Positions 53,041-63,555 of a stretch of DNA of 64,000 nucleotides are shown here, one piece after another. Positions within the stretch are counted from its first letter, which is position 1, and the number at the start of each line of letters is the position of its first letter. Position numbers and translations under genes: made by a program. The notes below the pieces were generated by a model that saw only the letters and a list, made by a program, of their open reading frames with translations, had not been told where the DNA came from and did not search any database. The stretch covers positions 16,251,501-16,315,500 of the forward strand of contig OY821745.1 of NCBI GenBank assembly GCA_963682055.1. Reading direction: 5' to 3'. Source of the stretch: Primula veris (lineage: Eukaryota > Streptophyta > Magnoliopsida > Ericales > Primulaceae).

Positions 53041-53823
53041 CAGTAAAACCTCTATAAATTAATAATGTCGGGACCGTAAAAATTTATTAATTTAGAGAGA
53101 TATTAATTAATCGATAAATTAATAATTATTATTTTAAAGATATTTTATTGATTGAACGATTAATGTTTACTGAGCGACAATAACAAAATATTTTCGACAC
53201 TGCAAAATTCGTTCGGTCAATGAATTTTCAATTAACAGATGAAACCACTATTGAGAAAGATATTTATGAACTTGAAAAAATGATTGATGACATCGGTTAT
53301 CTCAATAAAACGGGTATCAATGGGTTTTTGGATTACACAAGTGAAAATGATACATATTCAGAAGCCAAAAACTTAAAACAAATTACGTTGGTAACAATAA
53401 AGATGATGAAATTGAAAATGATACTTGAAGATAATACCGCAACTTTGGAACTAATCACGAGAAAGTAAACATTTATCGCGTCTATAACTTTTTTTTAGTG
53501 CAGTTCGAAAAGACTATATCAAACCTTTTTGATGTAATTAGAAAAATTATGGATGATATTTTACATTTAAATTTTAAGAAAAAATAAACAACTATAAAAT
53601 CATACTCCATTAAGTCGCCCTAATAATGTTTGTCATTTTGAAAAATTATTAATTTATGTTTTTGTCGGGATCAATATTTATATAACAATTTTCAGAAAAT
53701 TTATTATCTTATTAATTTATCGAAATTGCTGATTTTTTACACTGAGACAACTCGGGACCGAAAAAAAATATTATTTTAGATAGTTTATTATTTTACGGAG
53801 CACTAATTTAGAGAGTCCTATTG
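53041..53823 (+). mobile_element. Pogo/Emigrant-like element remnant with transposase C-terminal fragment
   Basis: Left end CAGTAAAACCTCTATAAATT is the known terminal repeat of Emigrant/pogo-type plant elements, preceded by TA (53039-53040). The right end (CACTAATTTAGAGAG...CTATTG to 53823) is a degraded inverse copy. Inside, 53220-53468 encodes 82 residues with an acidic DDIGYLNKTGINGFLDYTSE segment like the C-terminus of pogo-like transposases; the DDE core is missing. Non-autonomous and decayed. Confidence 0.72.
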
Positions 53824-53879
53824 GAAATAAGGAAGTACGGTTCAATCAAAAGAAAACAAAATTTTCAGGAGGAATGAAG

Positions 53880-54480
53880 ACCATCATTAATGTCCATCAC
53901 TAGGTCAAGGAGATATAAAAGCATCTTGGGCCATTGAGTCGAGTGAGATGGCATTGTCTAATCTCCTCGACACAACAAATATACTGAGAAGATTATAGAG
54001 CACTTAATATACCTCAAATAATAAAATGATTTATGCCCATTTACCCTATTATGCCCGTTTACCCTATGGTGAATTGATATGTATCATAAAGGGTTATTGA
54101 GCACTTATACAACACCTCCCAAACATCTAACTCATTTACCTAGTGATGTTTATACGTTTGTTATTGGGTCAGAGTTAATCTATTAATTTTATTAGCACTA
54201 GGCCTAAAAGCTCAGCGGGACGTCACATTGGCACATGTCAACATCATACGGTAAACAAAACTCTATAAATAAATTCAACAATTAATGATACTGTAAATCT
54301 TCTACCTGTTACATTAGTGTGATTAGTACAATTACTTTAGAACTTTACTGTTCTATAGTTAATTAAGTATAACGTACAAACCTGAGCGTCGAACGGTTAT
54401 AAGTGAGTGATAACCCCGACTACACGGACAAACAGGTCCAATAGCAAGAAAGATTGTCAAAATATCAGAAATAATCCAGT
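53880..54480 (+). repeat. Possible LTR remnant (solo LTR)
   Basis: A TATA-like CTATAAATAAATTC at 54271 is followed about 115 bp on by CCTGAGCGTCGAACGG and GATAACCCCGACTACACGG, a pattern seen in the R-U5 part of some Ty3/gypsy LTRs. No TG/CA ends or target duplication could be fixed. Confidence 0.35.
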
Positions 54481-54587
54481 CAACCTCTTGCTGACAGCGT
54501 GTATTGTTTAATTATTCATTATTAAATTATATCTTACATATATGTGTTTAGCAGTAATAAACAAGAAGCAACAAACAATTCAAACTA

Positions 54588-54814
54588 CTCCCTCCGTTAT
54601 AATTTATTAGGGCGATGTTTGTTTTTTTGATGTCCCAATTTATTGAAACACTCTTCAAAATATAAACCATTTTATCACTTTCGAGTTTCAATCTTTTCCA
54701 ATTTAAGATGGAAAAGTATTAGTTTAATTACTCATTTTAAGCTAAAATCAAAGCAAGATGTCCCCTTAATTTTGTTACTCCACGTATTGCCCTAATAATA
54801 TGAGAGAAATGGAG
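54588..54814. mobile_element. Stowaway MITE (227 bp)
   Basis: Starts CTCCCTCCGTTATAATTTAT, ends GAGAGAAATGGAG; the inner arm ATTAGGGC/GCCCTAAT is intact. Flanked by TA at 54586-54587 and 54815-54816. More diverged than the copy at 48072. Confidence 0.88.
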
Positions 54815-55660
54815 TAATTTACCACTACATGATATATTCTTATTTTTACGGAATGAACTAGGTGTAAACATTTAGGGGCCACAGTCCGCATTTTGATAAA
54901 AATCGATAAAAAGGTTTAAAAAAATTATTTGTATTTTAATCATAATCTTTTTAAAAAACTAGGTTGTTTGGTTTGATATCTAGTTTGGTGAAATGGTTAT
55001 TTTAATTTCCAACTTTTCATAATAGTTTTTTTTTTAATATTTTCGGCCTTGTTTGGATGCAAATTTTAAACTCGACTATTGTGTTAATTAATTTTCTCAT
55101 GATTTGGATCATATTCTATTGATCGACTTAAAACTTTTTTTTAATATCTTTTTGTTCCTCACTTGAATCTTCAATCCAATTTAACATTCTTTCATAATTG
55201 ATAGAAAAAGTTTATTGTAATTGATCCGGACAATATCGTTATAGAATTGAGTTTTTACTAAATAAGTTATCAAACGGTATGTAACTGAAATTTATACTTC
55301 TACCTATTCCAAAATGCAGCTTGAACAGAATAAAAAAACAGAAGCTCGATAACGACCTCAATGCTTGTATATTGTTAGAGCAACATCATCCTCATGAAAG
55401 CTTTTTTTGACGGCATGCCACCAAATAAACTGATTTTCGATACGCCTGCAGTTTACGTGCATATCACGTAATTGAACTCAATATATTTTTTGTCATGGTG
55501 TTAAATAATATGTGTTTTTTACTTAAGATAATTATTCATTTCAAAGGATAAATTATGAGTACAGTAATTTAATGAAAATGAATATAGCTTGTATTAATAG
55601 ATGAAGATTTAATCAAAAAGTTACAACTTAAGATTAATTAACTTGTTTATTAATAATAAC
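54815..55660. other. AT-rich intergenic DNA
   Basis: No gene. GGCCTTGTTTGGATGC at 55046 resembles one end of a Tourist-type element but has no partner. Confidence 0.5.
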
Positions 55661-55665
55661 AAGTA

Positions 55666-55884
55666 TGTTGTGTGACATATTAGCCCACATATATATGTAT
55701 ATAGATATAGAGAGAGACAACAAGACGAATTGTTTATTCATTAATCTATATGAGTGTACAGAGAGATACATCAAGAAACCCCTGACCCTCTTTATATAAT
55801 AGAGGGTAAGGTTATATATGCTAGGAAAGCCCAAGATAGGCCCAATAAAGTAAGGCCCAAGATGGCCAATAATATCCTACAACA
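55666..55884 (-). repeat. 3' LTR of the copia element (219 bp)
   Basis: Ends are TGTTG...CAACA, a 5-bp inverted repeat, in element orientation TGTTGTAGGATATT to CACACAACA. TATATAAA lies at 55791-55798 on the minus strand. AAGTA (55661-55665) is the outer flank. Confidence 0.82.
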
Positions 55885-55959
55885 ATCCCCCTTTGGACGT
55901 CTTGACTTTTTCGTCTTCATGCTGTCGATGTGAGTCGAGTTCATTCGCAGTGCTAAACA

Positions 55960-56400
55960 CATAAAAACCTTAGGGCCGAAAAACCAAGTGTGGGACAAAA
56001 CCGGTACCTAGGAGAAACTGTGTAGCCGAATGATATACGCCGAAATATCATGTAAGTAACTAACTACAAAACAGTGTGCCTCATCAAAACCTTGCAAGAG
56101 CAAACCCAATGGGAAAATCTCTGATCGAAGGAAAAAGAGTGCAACAATGGTAGTACTGGGGATCAACCACAAAACAGGCACCTCATCAAAATCTTGCTTA
56201 AGTAAACCCAGTGGGAAAAAACTCTAGTCGAAGGACAAAAGAGTACATAGTGGTAAGAAGTATACAACATGATACTCCCCCTAATTTCGGCAATCTTAAG
56301 TGAGATATGATGGGAACGTGTCTCGGTAAAAACCTTGCCAAGGAAAACCCAGTGGGAAAAAACCTTGCTCTAAGGACAAAAAGAGTACACGAGCATACGA
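55960..56400 (-). repeat. Four imperfect copies of a ~100-bp motif in the copia 3' non-coding region
   Basis: On the + strand the core AACCTTGC-(A)AG-AAACCCAGTGGGAAAA followed by GAAGGACAAAAAGAGT recurs near 56085, 56195 and 56330, with a weaker copy near 55970. This 'CCCAGTGGG' block is common before the 3' LTR of plant copia elements. It is followed by repeats of CACACGACTGGATGC at 56490-56590. Confidence 0.7.
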
Positions 56401-59400
56401 CTGGATGCTCCCATTCACTTGCACACGACAGGGTGCGAGTATTTCGACTAAGTAGTAATTAGTACAATAAGCATTCACATGGATGCTCCCCCTTACTTGC
56501 ACACGACTGGATGCAAGGATTTCATATTTTAAGAAAGAGTACGAGCATTCGACTGAATGCTTAATTTACTTGCACACGACTGTATGCAAGAAAATATAAC
56601 GTGGAATAAAACGAGCCTTAAACTTCATATGTGAAGATTTATTTCGACGATAAATGCTAAATAGCATAATGTAGTTATTACTCTCTTGATCGATAACAAC
56701 AAGTTGTCTTCTATGACAAGTGTTTTATCTGGATCGTGAGACAGAACATATGTAATTCAAATATGGCTAATACTAGCTCGAAGCCATATACACTCTCTAG
56801 TTGTCTCATACAGCACGAGTAGATCAGAGTGATTCGTTTGGAGTCATTCCAAGACCTTATTCCTAATGGTAAAGACATACCATGTTAGGAATATCCCTTA
56901 TGCGGGTCTGATAAGTAAACATCATCGGTATAACCGAAAAAGAGTTGCGTTAATTCGAGTACCGAAGGGGGTAGGTACACTCAGTGACGCAAATGGGATA
57001 AACTAGCCCACTTCCAAAATTACCATAAGGTAAGGGAATGTGTCTTTAGTGCCATTTCGATGGCAGCGTGTTAGCGCGATGATGTGTCGAGCTATACCAT
57101 TCACAGCATACGAGATGTTTGTCCTAGCACATTAGACCAAGTACAATGATGCGGTTATTGTACTTGGATATGAACATGATAGTTCAATATCTCTTCATCG
57201 TTTCATCAGGGACGAACTGGGTCTATATCAATGTCTAGTGATCGAACGATCATGGGAGAATCTGACGACTTAGCGTCATGATGACTAAAACGTCATAACA
57301 CCTTCTGGGTGTAGTCTGAATCATGGACTTAGATTCAATCTTTACGGGACTCGATCATCGGGCCGAGTCACTACCGTGTCTTCCCAAGATCCTTCATCTC
57401 GAAGGCAAATCCAAAAATGGATCGCGTAATAAAACACGCAAGGGCATAATACTTGTTCAAGTATCCCAAGCTAAACAAGTACTCACTTAGGCAGGTATAC
57501 CACATCTGCTCGGATTATATTAATCCATATAGTGAACGTTTCATTTAATTGAGATCGTGTTCCGTGGTCAGGAACTACTTGATTAAAACATATGAAGTCA
57601 CAGAGGGACCTTCATCTGTATCTCTCTGTCTAAATTCCCATAGAGATAAAACAGTGACCACAATCGCATGCTGCATAATCAGTTTTTTGAAAACTACTAA
57701 ACTGATAAAGTAGAGGACCGTTATAACGTCCATTATGAGGAAATCAACCATCTCGTAATCAATTCCAATGTGTGAGAGAAGTCTTGCACTACTAAGCGAG
57801 CATTCTACAATCTCATTATTCTCATCACTTTTCCTTACGAATAACCAAATAAACGAACTCGTTTAACATTGGTGGTGTTGGAGCTACAGGTCCGAACACA
57901 CTTTCGCTAAGGAGTCTACTTGGATTGCAAGTTTCCATTAGGCCAATCTATTCTACGTTGATTTCAGGCAACGGTACATGGTTCCCTGTCATAATTTGCT
58001 CATATTATCAGTCGTCACCGAATATATGAACAAGTAATCAATGACAGTCTTGTTTCGCTTCAATATCGTCTAAGACATCATGATCGACAGATATTTCAAG
58101 ATTTCCAGGATGAGGAGGAATCACACATCTCCTAGATCCTTTATAATCTCGTGCGACTAATGAGTTTCAGTTCACCACCTCTGGGGCTAAACAAATTAAG
58201 AACCGGTCAACTTCCTCTTATATTGGGAAAGATTACAGACTGACGGCCGATGGCAGCGTCCTTTGCTTGGCGGGTTCGGCCAAAACAACGTGTTACGACA
58301 GGAACACAACGTCCGACAAGGACATCTATCCTTGCAAGCATTTTTCAGCAGGTATAAATGATCTCGTGACATCTCATAAAGTCATTAAATGCGTATGGCA
58401 TTTAGTTAGATTTGAGGGAGTCTATGCACTTACTTATCACTAAGTGCAGTTTTGGGGATCAAGCTAAGACTGAGTGGGTTATGCCACGTTACTTCACGTC
58501 GTTCCTTATCAATGGTGACGTGCAAATCTCCCCCTAACGACGGGGAGAACAGTCTTAGCAATGTCACTTTCGCATGTCATGCGGTAAATAGATCGCTTGC
58601 CAAGTTTACTCTATTAAATGATAGGCATGAGATTCATAATCGACTTATGTCCCCTTCAGAGGTCCATATTTTGAACGCTATAGCGGCTCAATCAAAATAT
58701 TAATTAAGCACTCCAAACACGCGTTAATATGAGACTTTTGGCTCATAACCAGTAATCAGTTGGTACGCATATGATGTCTGAGTGTCTATGGGTCTCATAA
58801 CGAACCAATATAGCAAAATAGCATAACCCCACACAGAAATATAAATCTTGGTGCACAAGACCAAGAAGTGCATGCAATCATTTGCAGTCGCATCATCAAA
58901 CTTTCCGTGAGTCCATTTGGGTCCGAACATAATTGACAGGATGTTCAGTTTCAATTTCCAAACTCAAGTAATTCAAATTGAAATTTCGATTCTTACTCTT
59001 CGGTATTATCAAGTCGACTAGACTTTTCAGGATAATCCGGATCATGAGCCATCAACTTAATGATAAGGCTAAGAGTTTGGAAAGTGCTGCATTTATGTGG
59101 ACAATAGTAAAATGTGATCATATTGTCGATGCATCAACCATAACCATTTATATTTATGGTCCGTCTTATAGTTAGATAAGTCCACAATAACTCCTTCATT
59201 TCCTTACAAGAATTCTACGAGTTCATTTCGTGATCTTTACACATACTAGTCTTTCAAAGTGAGCATTAGTGGCATGAATTTCGGATTAATCACAAAATAT
59301 ATCCTCAAAGAGAATTCAAATACGATGCGATTATAAATCAAGCATCGTCTTTTGACCCAGGAATATCTCATCCGGTCAATGCCACAATATCAAAATGCTT

Positions 59401-60512
59401 TGATCAATCGACGACAGGCGAATGATAGTATAGACAATCATGTCTTTGCATCTAAATCCTTTATCAATCGACGACAGGCGAAATGATAAGGTAACTTTAA
59501 ATACTTTTAAAAAATATGGTAGCAACCACGTGAAAGACATTTCAACCCCTCTAAAATACGCTTTTGGTCGTATTGAATGGAGGCTATGTAAAGAAATTTT
59601 AATTCTTTCATGAGCTATTACCAGATAATAGTGGTTTTCTCGAATATTTTACAACTCAATAAGGTACAGCAGGACCTAAATGAGTATCTCCTCATATTTG
59701 ACAAATCAATTTGGTTTTACTAAATATTTCAATTTTGGAACGACATGTCCAGAATCGTTGTCACTGAGTACTCTTTTAGGCAAGTAGTTGGTGAAATTAT
59801 GTGGTACACTGTTACCCACTATTTCCAAAAAACCAACTACACCACAAGTATTGCCTAAAATTTCATAATTTAAAGTTTGTCACATTTGTCAAAAGTAATT
59901 TGCTCAAAACACTTTAAATTATTTCGAGAAATTTCGTAAACAGGCAAACCATAATCCAAAAGTATGGTCCAAATGGAAAAATAATAATCCAAATAGAAAA
60001 CATAATCAAGATGAGCGAAAAAATGGCTCAATGATTTATCAAAATCAATAAAAAAAGATACCAAACTTATTTGAGCCACAAAATCGGGGGTCTCAAGAGT
60101 TTCCTTTCAGTTATCTTTAACCACATTAGCATCGGTTTTTTTTACCTTTATAATAATTTTGAACTATTTAAGGAGTAACCGTGCATGACCTTTGTCTTTA
60201 TAGCATAGAGTTGCCTCCTTGAGCATTATCTATTGGTTTGTGATAACGGGCCATATTGTTCCTTTCAATTAGTGTCTTGGAGCCACATGTTTTCGACTTT
60301 GACGATTGTCTAAAATCTCGCTTGGCTAGGCAATTTATCGGGATCGCGACAGTTCGAGACAAATAACACTTGTCTCGGTTCTCGATTCGTGAAAAAAAAA
60401 TATACACGAAGAGCATTAATATCAGGCAAACAATTCGCCATTGACCCAAAATGATTAAAACTATTCACCGGGGCAATTTTCTTATCCAATAGCAGATGGA
60501 CGATAAAGGAAC

Positions 60513-60836
60513 ATGGTGAATATACATTCACGATACTGCTTATGGAATACAATTTCTGATGTGATCATGACCGCTACACCGAGAGACGCATTGCAAGTTC
60601 CAATCGGACCAGTTATGAGAGCTAGAGCTAAAAGGTTCAAGGAAGCGCTTAACGGGCTATTGCAAGGTATGCGCGATGACGAGGGAAAGAATGCATTCAC
60701 ACTTAGAATAAACGAGGCTGGTAGAAGCTTAAACACAGCCGTGACAAGTCCAAACGAAGCTCATTACTTTGTGAACCTGATTGGAGCTATTCAAGACACC
60801 ACATTAAAGGATAATTTCGTGGGTTTACATGCATGA
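60513..60836 (+). pseudogene. pol: 3' end of a Ty3/gypsy polyprotein
   Basis: Open from 60513 to TGA 60834-60836; only the part from about 60560 looks like gypsy pol: GPVMRARAKRFKEALNGLL is the characteristic tail of many plant Ty3/gypsy polyproteins. All RT, RNase H and integrase sequence is missing upstream, where the copia remnant begins. The polypurine tract and an LTR follow directly. Confidence 0.65.
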
Positions 60837-60839
60837 ACC

Positions 60840-60849
60840 AAAAGGGGGC
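60840..60849 (+). promoter_or_regulatory. Polypurine tract before the gypsy LTR
   Basis: AAAAGGGGGC immediately before TGATTCTAG, just after the polyprotein stop codon. It is the expected primer site for plus-strand DNA. Confidence 0.72.
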
Positions 60850-61389
60850 TGATTCTAGAAGATTTAAATACATGGAGGCTGATTATTCAATGTATTGGAG
60901 AATTCTAAGCACTCGTTTTTATGATACCAATATGAATTTATTGTAATTTTGAACTTATCTTCTTTAGACTTTCCCAATTCTTGGAGGCTTGTTCCAAGCA
61001 TAAATAGGGGTCAAATCAGATTGTAAAGATCAAGTTTTTGATTAATATATTTGAGAGTTTTCTCTTTGGTTCTTCATTGAACTTTCCGAACTTATCAAGG
61101 GGTTACTTTGTAGCGTTCAAAACTGACTTATCAATCGGTATCCCGCAACCGTTTGTGGCGTCTTCACATACCAAGGTTCTCACCTCTTTATAGGTGACGG
61201 GTCGCGGTTCCATACCATCTAATCATACCAAGGTTCCCACCTCTTTATAGGTGACGGGTCGCGGTCTTTAGTTTGGCTTTTATTTATTGTTATTTTTATC
61301 ATTGATTTTATTCCGCATTTGTTCAAGAAACCTGATAGATAGGTCCACCCCTTGGTCGATCTTGTGTCACCTTGGTCGATCTCGCATCA
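60850..61389 (+). repeat. Ty3/gypsy LTR (540 bp)
   Basis: Begins TGATTCTAGAAG and ends CTCGCATCA (TGAT...ATCA). Preceded by a polypurine tract and followed after two bases by a PBS, so it could serve as both a 3' and a 5' LTR. It contains a 57-bp-period duplication at 61168-61266 (ATACCAAGGTTC and CACCTCTTTATAGGTGACGG twice). Confidence 0.8.
61168..61266 (+). repeat. Duplicated hairpin-forming segment inside the LTR
   Basis: ATACCAAGGTTC starts at 61168 and 61225; each copy includes CACCTCTTTATAGGTG, an imperfect palindrome, and ACGGGTCGCGGT. Confidence 0.82.
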
Positions 61390-61391
61390 TT

Positions 61392-61403
61392 TGGTATCAG
61401 AGC
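61392..61403 (+). promoter_or_regulatory. Primer-binding site (initiator tRNA-Met type)
   Basis: TGGTATCAGAGC two bases after the LTR end: the standard PBS complementary to the 3' end of plant initiator tRNA-Met. Confidence 0.9.
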
Positions 61404-62053
61404 TTAGGCTCTATCAAGGTTTTAAGTGTCTTGTTATTTTTGTTTTCATTAGAAAAAGAAAATTATTTCAGAAAAAAAAAAAAAAAAACTGATTTGTTAA
61501 GTTTCTATTGAAAGGTTGTCAAAAAAAAAAAAAAAGGAAGTCATTTCTATTTCTTGTTGAGTCTTGTTATCCTCGTTTACATATATAAAAAAAAAAAGAA
61601 GAAGAGAAGAATCAAAAAGAGCACCAAAAAAAAAAAAAAAGTGCCAAACAAAAATAAAATAAAATTTAAAGAGATCCAAAAAGAGCACAAAAAAAAAATA
61701 TATATATATAAGTGCCAACGATAGAGGATTGTCTAATTGTCGTTTCGAGTACTTGTGTCTATTGTTAAAATTCTGATTTTTTAGGTGTGTCACTTCATTC
61801 TATAAAAAGTTTGTTCGCATTACCAACTCTTAAACGCTACAAGTAAACGTCTTGTGGTTTATTAAGTTCATAGAGAACCTATAGAGGAAACGACGAGTGG
61901 GTAAGGCAGAGTGTGTGAGATTAATAGAGGGGAAAAGCCAATAGAGTGATACACGAGTGACGAGTGAACAATTACGAGCGATACACGTGAGGGAGTGCGT
62001 GAGGATTTAAATTTTTGGTTCTAATACTTTATTTGCAGCGACGTTCATCTCGA
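61404..62053 (+). other. Leader between PBS and gag, with many A tracts
   Basis: Five A runs of 10 or more (61450-61700), separated by short pieces, two of which repeat (AAAAGAGCACC...AAGTGCC near 61612 and AAAAGAGCAC...AAGTGCC near 61680). No convincing ORF. It would be the 5' UTR of the gag mRNA. Confidence 0.7.
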
Positions 62054-63520
62054 ATGGGTTCGGGAGGAGGCGACACAAGGTTACAAATGGAGGCGATGAT
62101 GGGAGAAATGCGAAGGTTGTTTACGGCTGAGTTCGAGCGAATAAACAAACGAATCGACGAAATACAAAATAACCATAACGAGCATCCGTGAAATAATCAC
62201 AATGGCGGCGATGGAGAAGAGGCGGAAGAAGATGATCGGGCGTCGGACGATACTTTGCCTAGGGCTAATAATCGACATAGAAATCGGCGAGGTAGAAATG
62301 GAGATAGGGTTGATGACAACATGAGTAGTATTAAAATGAAAATCCCAGCGTTCCAAGGGAAAAACGATCCGGAGTTATATTTGGAGTGGGAAAAGAAGAT
62401 GGAGATGGTGTTCGAATGTCATAACTATTCAGAACTAAAGAAAGTAAGGATAGCAGCCGTTGAGTTCACCGATTACGCTATCGTTTGGTGGGATCAAGTG
62501 GTTACTAGTCGAAGGAGGAATAGAGAGAGACCGATCGAAACGTGGGCTGAGATGAAAGCTATTATGAAGAAACGGTTCGTTCCTAGTCATTACTATAGGG
62601 ACTTATATCGACGGTTACAAGGAATCACCCAGGGATCTAAAAGTGTTGACGATTATCATAAAGAAATGGAGATAGCGATGATTCGGGCTGATATCGATGA
62701 AGATAGAGAGGCTACTATGGCACGTTTTCTAAACGGTTTAAACAAGGAGATTGCTAACGTAGTAGAGTTACAACACTATGTGGAGTTAGAAGATATGGTA
62801 CACATGGCTATCAAAGTAGAGAGACAATTGAAGGCGAAGAGTTCCACACGAATAGGACAAAAATATGGTTCAACTTCATGGAACCAAAACTGGAGTAAAA
62901 AGGAGGAAAAGACCTATTCGAAACCTAAGACCGAAACACCAAAGGATACGAAGGATAAAGCTACATCGAGTCAAGGTAAATCTGAACCGAAAGCTTCTAG
63001 AAATCGAGATGTACAATGTTTCAAATGTTTAGGAAGGGGACATTATGCTAGTGATTGTCCAAACCGAAGGGCTATGATTATGAGGGAAGATGGTGAGATT
63101 GAATCGGAAGGCGAATCTGAACATAGCCAAGACGAAGACGATAACGAGCAAGAACATCCGGTCGATGGGGTGATATTAGTTGCTAAGAAGGCGTTAAGTG
63201 TTCAGATTAGGGAAGAAGAGGAGGAGATACAACGCGAGAACATCTTTCATACCAGATGTCACGTTAGCGATAAGGTGTGTAGTATGATTATTGATGGTGG
63301 GAGTTGTGTCAATGTTGCTAGTAGCATTATGGTGGAGAAACTGAATTTAAAAACATCAAAACATCCGAAACCTTACAAATTACAATGGTTGAACGATTGT
63401 GGCGAGGTTAGGGTTCTAAAACAGGTGTTAGTTTCATTCTCAATAGGGAGGTATAAGGATGAAGTGTTGTGTGACGTAGTTCCTATGCAAGAGGGGCATA
63501 TTCTATTAGGAAGGCCATGA
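62054..63520 (+). pseudogene. gag: Ty3/gypsy gag-protease, internal stop, truncated
   Basis: ATG at 62054 opens a frame with one in-frame TGA at 62189-62191, then 443 open codons to TGA 63518-63520. Order: capsid-type retrotrans_gag domain (KIPAFQGKNDPELYLEWEKK, AIVWWDQVV, KRFVPSHYYRDLYRRLQ), a basic linker, the zinc knuckle CFKCLGRGHYASDC, an acidic stretch, then an aspartic protease with IIDGGSCVNVAS and the ending GHILLGRP. The second TGA falls where this family usually has Trp; four more recognisable residues follow, then sequence is lost. RT, RNase H and integrase are absent from the window. The iMet PBS and domain make-up suggest a chromovirus/Reina-like element; lineage is tentative. 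Confidence 0.88.
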
Positions 63521-63555
63521 CAATTTGATAGGAGAGTAACACACGATGGGTATTA

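Larger units (their letters stand above)
55666..60500 (-). mobile_element. Decayed Ty1/copia retrotransposon, 5' end lost
   Basis: The 3' LTR (55666-55884) and a polypurine tract (CAAAGGGGGAT on minus, 55885-55895) fix the orientation. Going to higher coordinates, broken pol segments appear on the minus strand: 3' non-coding repeats to about 56500, RT-like FVRKEK, GIDYE and MDVIT pieces at 57600-57900, post-integrase LGGDLHVTIDKERREVTWHN near 58450-58570, integrase-end VWGYAILLYWFVMRPIDTQT with YQLITGYEPKVSYIN near 58700-58960, and an integrase N-terminal-like YDQKRILEGLKC near 59570. Gag-like sequence is not clear. No second LTR is present; the right border with gypsy sequence lies near 60480-60530. 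Confidence 0.75.

Noticed and set aside
58452..59175. Plus-strand ORFs in the copia region
   Set aside because: The minus strand here carries recognisable copia integrase and downstream motifs, so these are shadows.
61497..61793. Phenylalanine-rich minus-strand ORF
   Set aside because: Translation of A tracts in the gag leader.
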